This document shows, piece after piece, positions 34,128-43,095 of a stretch of 64,000 nt of DNA. The translations under genes and the position numbers were made by a program. Numbering within the stretch: position 1 is the stretch's first letter; every line of letters starts with the position of its first letter. The DNA is from Ypsolopha sequella (taxonomy: Eukaryota > Arthropoda > Insecta > Lepidoptera > Ypsolophidae), in contig OW203987.1 of NCBI GenBank assembly GCA_934047225.1, forward strand, positions 1,267,501 through 1,331,500. The letters are read 5' to 3'. The notes below the pieces were generated by a model. It had not been told where the DNA came from. It made no database searches and saw nothing but the letters and a program-made list of their open reading frames with translations.

Positions 34128-34838
34128 TCAAGTGAATGGCTTGAGTTACGCAGAAACATGATAACGGCTTCCAATTTTGGAAAAATAATAAATAAAAAAG
34201 ATAGTACTGGGCCTACTATAGTCAAGAGTCTGCTGTATAAAACAGATTTGTCTCACATCGCGGCCATAAGGCATGGAGTTGAAAATGAAAAAACCGCTCT
34301 CGATCAGATGTCTAGAGAATTAAATATAGAAATCAAATCGTGCGGATTATTTATTGACGAGGAAATACCTTATTTGGGTGCGACGCCCGATGGACTTGTC
34401 GAAAATGACAAAATTGTGGAAATAAAATGTCCCCTGTCAATAAATAACTTTCCATCGTTAGAAGAGGCAGTCAGGAACAAGAAACTGCCTTTTTATAAGC
34501 TAACTGATGGAAAATTGCTGGTAAATAAGAAGCATGCATGGTATTACCAGGCACAGGGGCAACTCCATATAACAAAACGGCAATTTTGCTTATTTTGCGT
34601 GTGGTATGGAGCAAATAAATTAAAAATTGAAACAATAGAAAAGGACGACCAATTTTGGACAAAACAAATGTTTCCAAAGTTAACATCATTTTATATGGAG
34701 CATTTGTTACCAGAATTGGTCGATCCTCGGCGAAGTAGAAATATGCCATTGCGTGGGCCAACAAAAGGTGTTGCTGTTAAAAGAAAAGGACAAGGCTTAG
34801 ATGATACAAATCCTAAGCGGAGAAATTTAAATAAATAG
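34128..34838 (+). CDS. Fusion gene exon 8, distal part: YqaJ-type nuclease domain
   Basis: The bases after the second agcgagac copy continue the transposase frame exactly (exon sum 3231 nt, 1077 codons including stop). The sequence SSEWLELRRNMITASNFGKI is the usual start of a YqaJ/lambda-exonuclease fold. Then come GATPDG (Asp), IVEIKCP (intact Glu-x-Lys), and WYYQAQGQLHIT. All metal-binding motifs are present, unlike in the ISL2EU copy at 2428-3753. A basic tail (RSR, KRKGQG, KRRNLNK) ends at TAG, with an AATAAA overlapping the stop. As it stands the segment is cut off from its transposase by the MITE; an internal Met (34158) might start a separate product but has no evident promoter. Confidence 0.88.
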   Translation, partial: SSEWLELRRNMITASNFGKIINKKDSTGPTIVKSLLYKTDLSHIAAIRHGVENEKTALDQMSRELNIEIKSCGLFIDEEIPYLGATPDGLVENDKIVEIKCPLSINNFPSLEEAVRNKKLPFYKLTDGKLLVNKKHAWYYQAQGQLHITKRQFCLFCVWYGANKLKIETIEKDDQFWTKQMFPKLTSFYMEHLLPELVDPRRSRNMPLRGPTKGVAVKRKGQGLDDTNPKRRNLNK

Positions 34839-36247
34839 AAACTAAGATTATTTGATTTATAGCGAAATCAATGGCTTTGGATACTCTTCTCTAAACATTG
34901 TTTAGAGTGCATTACAAACTAGAAAAGATCAATTAGAAACAAATTTCGTAGAGTATGATGATACCGCACAACCGGTGCAATAATGGCGCAATTGAAATTT
35001 TTAAAAGTGAATGAGCTTAGTATACCACAAGGGCAAAAAATATTTTCTGCGCCGTGTAAGAATAACAAAACTCTAGTTCAACTATTAGCGTCTAGAGGAC
35101 GTATACCGGATTTCTGGAAATTTCATGAGTGCCGGTGACAACAACATCTGATTGGTCAGTCGTGCAAAGGGACCCATCGAAAACGTAAGTGATTGGTGCG
35201 TACATTGGCATAAAGGTAATTGTGACAAAATATTTGCAATTTGATATTATAAGGATGGCATAAAAATATTTACCAAATTTACCAAAATATTATCAATAAT
35301 AGCTGCACGCATCAGAAAAAACTCACTAATCCCATCAGTAGATTTGCAAGACCATGAAACGTTTGATCATGATATAAAAACTGACAGAACCTCTTAAAAG
35401 CCAGAACAGTTTATGCTAGTATTTATTATAGTGTAAAATAAAAATAATGTGAAACTCTAATGTAAAATACACCAAAGTAGAAATTTGTGAAATTTTCACC
35501 AGGGTTTCTCACCTTTTAGTGAACCTTGTCTATACATATGTACATATAAATTATATGTTGTTATTAACCAAAATAGTTAGATTATACCTCAGTATTTATT
35601 ATTTTTATTATAACTTACCAATGCAAAATTTATGCTTATTTATTCAGTAAAATAATACTCCTAACTTAAAAAAAACGCTTTTGTACAAAAAGGTATTATT
35701 ACGAAAACCTCAAATTCGAATTCCTCATTCTTAATTTATACGAAAATGATACCAAATACTTCCTTGTGTGAAATCATGACGCGTTAGATTTTTTTGCTCC
35801 GACACACCTGCCCCCCCCCCCCCCTATCTTGCGGGCGGTACTGCTCGGGGCAGGGCCTACTCGGCTTATTTTAATCTAGACTTCACCTGCATCAAGACTA
35901 CCAAGTATCAGGCTTCGGTCACTATCTGAAGGGTTTCTATATTTTTTTGCAAGTATGATCTTTGAAAAATAAAATTTCGAAATATAAAAATTAGATGCAA
36001 ACACAATTACGCAAAAAAATAACATTGCGAACAAACCGTTTTGTCTTACTGCGTTGAATTTTGTACATTGTAGATGCATTATACTTATCATTGAAAACTA
36101 GCACGCACGGGTTAATGACCGCGGCTCCACACCGCTCGCTGGAGCTAAGAAATAGCGCTCGCGGCCGGTGACGGCCGGTCGCGTAAACAGTTGAGGCGCG
36201 GGGATGCGGGGGCAAAATCACTAATTTGTCCAGGTTTATACGCAGCC
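34839..36247. other. 3' non-coding part of the nested transposon
   Basis: 1.4 kb without a gene. Holds a minus-strand SINE tail fragment at 34914-34946 (agagtgcattacaaactaga). A run of 14 C lies at 35811-35824, with a GC-rich patch after it. Ends at the TTAA at 36248. It is much longer than the 520-bp 5' side and may include older insertions. Confidence 0.6.
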
Positions 36248-37384
36248 TTAAGTAGTAAACATCGGTATACAGAGTTAGTCATGAAATATTATCACATCAA
36301 ATTAATGCATGCAGGACCGCAACTGCTTCTTTCAGTTGTAAGAGAACAATACTGGCCCATTGGTGGCCGATGCTTAGCAAGAAGAATATGTAATAATTGT
36401 TTGAAATGCAAACGAATGAAAGGAGCAGCTGCAAAACAAATCATGGGTAACTTACCTTCGATTAGATTATCACCTGGATATCCTTTTGAAATAACAGGAA
36501 CAGATTACGCAGGTCCTTTTTTAATCCTTAACAGGAAGGGTCGCGGCGCCAGGTTAATTAAATGTTATCTCTGTGTTTTTATTTGTTTCAAGGTTAAAGC
36601 TGTCCATTTCGAGTTGGTCAGCGACTTAACTACAGAAGCATTTATACTGGCCTTGCGACGCTTCATGTCTCGTCGAGGAAAGCCTCGCGAGATATTTTGT
36701 GACAACGGCACCAATTTTGTCGGTGCAAACCGAGAAATTGCTGCTCTTGTCAAAAATTGTTCCGATTCTGTGTCAGATCTGGCCGGTGAAGGCATAAAGT
36801 TTAAGTTTTCGCCAGTAAATGCGCCCAATTTTGGGGGTTTGTACGAAGCAGCTGTGAAGTCCGCAAAATTTCATTTAAAAAGGGTTGTAGGTAGCGCTCA
36901 TTTTACATTTGAGGAACTCACGACATTGTTTTGCCAAATAGAGGCTATTTTGAACTCGAGGCCTCTAATGCCAATGTCCCCTGATCCAAATGACCTTTGT
37001 CCTTTAACTCCCGGGCACTTTCTCGTAGGAAGACCGCTTACGTCACTGCCTGCCCCTGATCTTCAAGATGTAAATCCCAGCCGTCTTCACAGATACGCCC
37101 TTATTGAGCAAGCAAGGCAGCATATGTGGAGCAGATGGAGCCGTGAATATATCTGCGAGCTGCAGCAGCGGACTAAATGGCAGAACAGACAACCTGACAT
37201 CAAACCGAATCAATTGGTTCTTATTAAAGATGAATGTAGCCCGCCTATGAAGTGGCCATTAGGAAGAATTACTAACGTTTACAAGGGATCTGATGGTGCA
37301 TGTCGTGTAGCAGACATCAAGACAAGCAAAGGAATCATACGGCGAGCAATCAACCGAATTTGCCCGCTAATCGACATTCTCTAA
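36248..37384 (+). CDS. BEL/Pao Pol, integrase part (after the nested insertion)
   Basis: Retrotransposon sequence resumes at the TTAA; the open frame seen from 36191 begins inside the insert. SSKHRYTELV...HAGPQLLL and CNNCLKCKRMK form the zinc-binding N-terminal domain. The catalytic core has Asp at 36503 (GTDYAGPF), Asp at 36701 (CDNGTNFVG) and Glu at 36845 (GLYEAAVKSAK). The C-terminal segment (WPLGRITNVYKGSDG...INRICPL) is DUF5641-like. TAA at 37382-37384, then 39 bp with the polypurine tract, then the 3' LTR. No stops or frameshifts, so the separation by the TTAA element is the only evident lesion. Confidence 0.94.
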   Translation, partial: LSSKHRYTELVMKYYHIKLMHAGPQLLLSVVREQYWPIGGRCLARRICNNCLKCKRMKGAAAKQIMGNLPSIRLSPGYPFEITGTDYAGPFLILNRKGRGARLIKCYLCVFICFKVKAVHFELVSDLTTEAFILALRRFMSRRGKPREIFCDNGTNFVGANREIAALVKNCSDSVSDLAGEGIKFKFSPVNAPNFGGLYEAAVKSAKFHLKRVVGSAHFTFEELTTLFCQIEAILNSRPLMPMSPDPNDLCPLTPGHFLVGRPLTSLPAPDLQDVNPSRLHRYALIEQARQHMWSRWSREYICELQQRTKWQNRQPDIKPNQLVLIKDECSPPMKWPLGRITNVYKGSDGACRVADIKTSKGIIRRAINRICPLIDIL

Positions 37385-37423
37385 GAAGAACAGAACTTTC
37401 ATCACTTTCAAGGAGGCGGAGAT

Positions 37424-37618
37424 TGTTTAGATAACAAATACGGAACGCATCGGGATCTCCCTGCGCCCGCACCCCTGTATCACCACTTAGCCGTGTGACG
37501 CATACATGGACAGACGTCGTCGATCATACTTAGTATTTTATATTGAATCCTTATAGATTAAAGTATTTGGACAAAAACAAAGTATTTTAGATTTGAAAGA
37601 AGACCCTAAGCATCAACA
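37424..37618 (+). repeat. 3' LTR of BEL/Pao element
   Basis: 195 bp, same as 22882-23076 by eye; preceded by the polypurine tract, followed by the GGCAG duplication. Confidence 0.96.
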
Positions 37619-37623
37619 GGCAG

Positions 37624-38073
37624 TATAAAAATTTCCAATTAAAAAGCGTCTGAACCTGCACACGCTTTCCGTAAATTGTCTGGAATTTCGTCTTAGCTAT
37701 TCAAAATTATGCTTCTAATTACTTTTAGACGAAATTTTTAGACTAACAAGTACTTCTGAATGTGTTTTTATCAAACAATCACATCAGCATCACTTTTTGG
37801 TTAAAACTTTCCTACTTAAAATCTCCGGTTCTGCGCATGCTTCCTGTAAATCTTGTGGAATTTAGTCTAAGCTGTTCAAAATGATACTGCCATGTTTTCT
37901 AAGACAGAATTTTTAAACAATCAAGTACATAATTTTTTGCAATGTTTTGCACTTTTCAAACTATAACTCCCAAACGCTTCCTACTTGTCTCGGCAGAAGT
38001 TGATATTTAAGTTCACCTATCATGTGCACATAATCATTTTGTAGTCTCTAAACAAATGTTATACATAACAAAA
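37624..38073. mobile_element. Foldback element, right arm
   Basis: Complementary to 22472-22881. Recognisable pairs include aactcccaaacgcttcctac, gttcacctatcatgtgcaca and the terminal aaatgttatacataacaaa. Together with the left arm it makes an element of about 860 bp without protein-coding capacity. Confidence 0.8.
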
Positions 38074-38151
38074 CACCACCTTGTACGACGGTCTAATAAC
38101 TCGTAATTCAGCAGAACGCACAGTGGATGGTATACGAATAATAAATAGACT

Positions 38152-38749
38152 GCAAATTGGTATACAAGCAAGCCATTTGGCATACATGTAGTTGAGGCCC
38201 TAACAATCATATTGGCACGCAGTTGTTGAAAAAAAAAATCCTTAGGGGGTGTTATGACCCCCCTTACCTTTTTGTATGGAAGGTTTTAATTTTCTTTTTT
38301 TATATACGAGTACAACACCGTTATATTTCAGCCACTTGTTTTCTAAAAAACGAAAAAACATTTTCAAAACAGATCAAGTTTGACATAGGACATGGCAGAA
38401 TGAATGTTTGTAAAACTTACTACAAATTACTCGTAATATCGCGGTCGGATAATAAGAGTAATTTCACGTTTGTTTAAAAAAATAATATTGAGCCGTTTCC
38501 TACTTGGTGTGTTTTGAAAATGTTAGTTTGTTTTTTAGAAAACGAGTGGCTAAATTGTAAATGTGTTACATTTTTACAATCAGCTCATGAAGCCCTTTCA
38601 TTTGATATGATAGGATTCAGAAAAAAAGAAAATTAAAAACTTCCATACAAAAGGGTAAGGGTTTTTTGTTTTCAAGAATAGGGTACCAAAATGGTCATTT
38701 GGGCCTCAAGTACTTGTGAACTAAACGGCTTGCTTGTTTACCAATTTGC
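38152..38749. mobile_element. Second foldback element, about 600 bp
   Basis: The ends gcaaattggtatacaagcaa (38152) and ttgcttgtttaccaatttgc (to 38749) are inverted. The arms continue with gaggccc/gggcctc, ccttacctttttgtatggaa facing ttccatacaaaagggtaagg, and gccacttgttttctaaaaaa facing its complement. Nothing coding. Unrelated in sequence to the foldback at 22472-38073. Confidence 0.75.
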
Positions 38750-40310
38750 GGTTTTTTACCAAATATACCTTACTCCATCCACTAGTATCAGAGGTGGCAA
38801 CACTTGAAGTACAATCAACAAAAGAGATAAGTAACCAGGCGCAGCGCACACACTGAAGACCCACAGATAACTGAAAGATGAGGTGAGTTAATACTTAGTC
38901 AATACCATTACACGCACTATCCTCGTTTTATATATCACTCGTCTTTATTAGACTCAATCAAAGAGTTTAATCTCTGGGCCAGGTTACTCATCTTTTTGAT
39001 GACCGTACATACACCTTAAAATGTTCAATTTGGTATGACATAAACTCGATTCCATCTCGTAGACTCGAGGACTCGAGGTGACGTAGTAGTACCACGAGTC
39101 ATGTTTCATGCCGAATCGGTAATCGATGCCGCATTGTGTTGTGTTAGTGTTGAATGAATAAACAGAACCGAAATACACCGTCTGTCCGTCGACTCCAAAA
39201 TCCGGCGCGATTTCCGACAGGGACCACCCTGGTCCCTCCATTCCGGAGAAACAGTCCAAGCGAGATTTCTAAAACTCGAGTTAAAAATGTAGGAGCTCGA
39301 CAGATAAAACAGGTTTTTACGGTCGAGAAAACTAATTGGACAGACTGAGAATTGGCCTCCTGTCATGTCACCTCTCTTATACACATACTACGTGATGCAC
39401 CGAAATCATTTCATTTTAGGGATGTTTGTAAAGTTAGTCTCTTTACAATGCTGGAGATCCCGATCGATATTAGCATTTATTGAGGTGGGCCGTTTGTTTA
39501 CATCATTAATTATTATCAAGTTTCATTTAACTACTTTATTCTGGATACCTTGAGTATATTATGTGGAAAAGAGTGAATGACAATAGTTAGGACTTAGATT
39601 GGTCAGGTAAATAAGGAAAGAAGCTTAAAATATGTAGAATACAATCATTGTGTTAATCACCCATCACGCTGGGTCGTAATAATCGTCGTTGAAAGGTGGG
39701 TGTACGAGTGTGGACTGTGACTTGCATTTCACAGTCCATACAGTCAAGCTGTGAGTCAGTTGACTGCTTTGAAGCTTTTCTAACTAACAACATTAAAACA
39801 ACGAAAAACATAGATCCTCGCAGCAAACAGTTTAAACTTTCTCGAAAAATATTCATAAATTAACGATTAAAAGCTCTATTTAGCAAATACGTAATATTAA
39901 TTATAATGATTACCTTAACATTTGACAGTTAGACAAAGCTTTGAGAATTTAATTAATAATTTACTTCCAGTACTTTCGGAGAGTCTATCGTTGGCCATCA
40001 GTCGCCACGTGTCTTCGCCGGAAGCCATCGCGTTCCATATTTGAACGCGACCCGGAAGCCAGGCGTCCTGTCCCCTCGCACTTCACCACTCACCAGCCCG
40101 GCGGCGCCCGGCGGCAGCGGGCTTTGAACTTGCTTCTTCTATTTATTATTCATGTGTGCCCTACACCGGGTCTCTGTCTAATGAGAACCCGGTCCGAATT
40201 ATTTCCGAGGAACTCTTGCCAGAAGCTGCAAATACCAAGTCTCTGGCCTTTTAATCTCGCAAGGTTTAAAAAAGTTAATAATTTATTGTATTTAGAGTTA
40301 TCGAACGTTT
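38750..40310. other. No supported gene
   Basis: Contains overlapping minus-strand open frames (38984-39384) with no recognisable domain, and a GC-rich segment at 39990-40130. Within the latter a minus-strand ggctg/gtgagt could be a splice donor, but no exon could be recognised. Confidence 0.35.
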
Positions 40311-40901
40311 GAATCATATTGTAGGACGCTTGACAATTAGAAAATATCACATCGTCCCGTCATGAATCATATTGTAGGACGGTTGACAATTAGAAAATAT
40401 CACATCGTCCCGTCATGAATCATATTGTAGGACGCTTGACAATTAGAAAATATCACATCGTCCCGTCATGAATCATATTGTAGGACGCTTGACAATTAGA
40501 AAATATCACATCGTCCCGTCATGAATCATATTGTAGGACGCTTGACAATTAGAAAATATCACATCGTCCCGTCATGAATCATATTGTAGGACGGTTGACA
40601 ATTAGAAAATATCACATCGTCCCGTCATGAATCATATTGTAGGACGCTTGACAATTAGAAAATATCACATCGTCCCGTCATGAATCATATTGTAGGACGC
40701 TTGACAATTAGAAAATATCACATCGTCCCGTCATGAATCATATTGTAGGACGCTTGACAATTAGAAAATATCACATCGTCCCGTCATGAATCATATTGTA
40801 GGACGCTTGACAATTAGAAAATATCACATCGTCCCGTCATGAATCATATTGTAGGACGGTTGACAATTAGAAAATATCACATCGTCCCGTCATGAATCCC
40901 T
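40311..40901. repeat. 53-bp tandem repeat array, 11 units
   Basis: Units start gaatcatattgtaggacg at 40311, 40364 and so on every 53 bases, ending with a partial gaatc at 40894. The units are almost identical; the only visible difference is cgcttgac versus cggttgac, the latter in units 2, 6 and 11. Includes aggacg/cgtcc complementary stretches in each unit. Confidence 0.97.
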
Positions 40902-41067
40902 GAGGGTTGTCGGAGTGCTTCTGTTTATTGTCCCAAGCTGCTGAAGCACCCAGCACCACCAGCCAACGACGTCAGAATGTGTTTCCTTTACTCTGTTTGG
41001 TTACTTACGAATAAATACCAGTATTCCTAGTAGAGCTACATACAAATAAATACAAAGACCTATAATA

Positions 41068-43095
41068 CCTACAAGCCAGCCCACTGGCGCGAGCGCACGC
41101 ACTAAACCTACAAGCCAGCCCACTGGCGCGAGCGCACGCACTAAATCTACAAGCCAGCCCACTGGCGCGAGCGCACGCACCAAACCTACAAGCCAGCTCA
41201 CTGGCGCGAGCGCACGCACTAAACCTACAAGCCAGCTCACTGGCGCGAGCGCACGCACTAAACCTACAAGCCAGCCCACTGGAGCGAGCGCATGCACTAA
41301 ACCTACAAGCCAGCCCACTGGAGCGAGCGCACGCACTAAACCTACAAGCCAGCCCACTGGAGCGAGCGCACGCACTAAACCTACAAGCCAGCCCACTGGA
41401 GCGAGCGCACGCACTAAACCTACAAGCCAGCCCACTGGAGCGAGCGCATGCACTAAACCTACAAGCCAGCCCACTGGAGCGAGCGCACGCACTAAACCTA
41501 CAAGCCAGCCCACTGGCGCGAGCGCACGCACCAAACCTACAAGCCAGCCCACTGGAGCGAGCGCACGCACTAAACCTACAAGCCAGCCCACTGGCGCGAG
41601 CGCACGCACTAAACCTACAAGCCAGCCCACTGGCGCGAGCGCACGCACCAAACCTACAAGCCAGCTCACTGGCGCGAGCGCACGCACTAAACCTACAAGC
41701 CAGCTCACTGGCGCGAGCGCACGCACTAAACCTACAAGCCAGCCCACTGGAGCGAGCGCATGCACTAAACCTACAAGCCAGCCCACTGGCGCGAGCGCAC
41801 GCACTAAACCTACAAGCCAGCCCACTGGAGCGAGCGCACGCACTAAACCTACAAGCCAGCCCACTGGCGCGAGCGCACGCACTAAACCTACAAGCCAGCC
41901 CACTGGAGCGAGCGCACGCACTAAACCTACAAGCCAGCCCACTGGCGCGAGCGCACGCACTAAACCTACAAGCCAGCCCACTGGAGCGAGCGCACGCACT
42001 AAACCTACAAGCCAGCCCACTGGCGCGAGCGCACGCACTAAACCTACAAGCCAGCCCACTGGCGCGAGCGCACGCACTAAACCTACAAGCCAGCCCACTG
42101 GAGCGAGCGCACGCACTAAACCTACAAGCCAGCCCACTGGCGCGAGCGCACGCACTAAACCTACAAGCCAGCCCACTGGCGCGAGCGCACGCACTAAACC
42201 TACAAGCCAGCCCACTGGAGCGAGCGCACGCACTAAACCTACAAGCCAGCCCACTGGCGCGAGCGCACGCACTAAACCTACAAGCCAGCCCACTGGCGCG
42301 AGCGCACGCACTAAACCTACAAGCCAGCCCACTGGAGCGAGCGCACGCACTAAACCTACAAGCCAGCCCACTGGCGCGAGCGCACGCACTAAACCTACAA
42401 GCCAGCCCACTGGCGCGAGCGCACGCACTAAACCTACAAGCCAGCCCACTGGAGCGAGCGCACGCACTAAACCTACAAGCCAGCCCACTGGCGCGAGCGC
42501 ACGCACTAAACCTACAAGCCAGCCCACAGGCGCGAGCGCACGCACTAAACCTACAAGCCAGCCCACTTGAGCGAGCGCACGCACTAAACCTACAAGCCAG
42601 CCCACTGGCGCGAGCGCACGCACTAAACCTACAAGCCAGCCCACTGGCGCGAGCGCACGCACTAAACCTACAAGCCAGCCCACTGGAGCGAGCGCACGCA
42701 CTAAACCTACAAGCCAGCCCACTGGCGCGAGCGCACGCACTAAACCTACAAGCCAGCCCACTGGCGCGAGCGCACGCACTAAACCTACAAGCCAGCCCAC
42801 TGGCGCGAGCGCACGCACTAAACCTACAAGCCAGCCCACTGGCGCGAGCGCACGCTCTAAACCTACAAGCCAGCCCACTGGCGCGAGCGCACGCACTAAA
42901 CCTACAAGCCAGCCCACTGGCGCGAGCACACGCACTAAACCTACAAGCCAGCCCACTGGCGCGAGCGCACGCACTAAACCTACAAGCCAGCCCACTGGCG
43001 CGAGCGCACGCTCTAAACCTACAAGCCAGCCCACTGGCGCGAGCGCACGCACTAAACCTACAAGCCAGCCCACTGGAACAAGCGCACGCACTAAA
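41068..43095. repeat. 39-bp tandem repeat array, 52 units
   Basis: The unit cctacaagccagcccactgg...cgcacgcactaaa starts at 41068 and last at 43057, all exactly 39 bp. Variation at ggcgcg/ggagcg forms patterns: two-unit alternation around 41780-42020 and three-unit (117-bp) repetition around 42020-42490. A block with accaaacc and gctcac variants recurs about 468 bp (12 units) apart. The minus-strand frame is open across the whole array because the period is divisible by three. Confidence 0.97.

Larger units (their letters stand above)
27975..36247 (+). mobile_element. TTAA-flanked DNA transposon with transposase-YqaJ fusion gene (Kolobok-like?)
   Basis: The insert is bounded by TTAA at 27971-27974 and 36248-36251. 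Taking out one TTAA and the insert returns a continuous BEL/Pao frame, which fixes the ends to the base. Length 8273 bp. The terminal sequences gggtcggtataatg and (reverse strand) ggctgcgtataaacc share GG-T--GTATAA, a weak imperfect inverted repeat. It carries a multi-exon gene on the plus strand (28496-34838). A TTAA target fits piggyBac and Kolobok; the Mutator-like DDE domain with C-x2-H argues against piggyBac and for Kolobok or an unnamed relative. The superfamily is inference; the boundaries are directly seen. Confidence 0.9.
22882..37618 (+). mobile_element. BEL/Pao LTR retrotransposon carrying a nested DNA transposon
   Basis: LTRs at 22882-23076 and 37424-37618 are 195 bp each and look identical by eye. 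They begin tgtttag and end catcaaca. The target duplication GGCAG flanks both sides (22877-22881, 37619-37623). A probable primer binding site tggcgaccgtaacag starts at 23081, and a polypurine tract aaggaggcggaga lies at 37410-37422. Without the nested insertion (27975-36247 plus one TTAA) the element is about 6.5 kb, normal for BEL/Pao. Matching LTRs imply recent insertion; the gag-pol frame is uninterrupted on either side of the insert. Confidence 0.96.

Noticed and set aside
27975..36247. piggyBac assignment from the TTAA target
   Set aside because: The transposase motifs (VDGFW, ADGD, C-x2-H, VESYNS) are not piggyBac-like, and the ends lack a CCY start.
38984..39384. Two overlapping minus-strand open frames
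   Set aside because: Compete for the same bases, no recognised domain, no splice support.
41001..43091. 696-codon open frame over the 39-bp array (minus strand)
   Set aside because: Same arithmetic artefact; starts at the array edge and has no signal peptide, splice context or flanking coding sequence.
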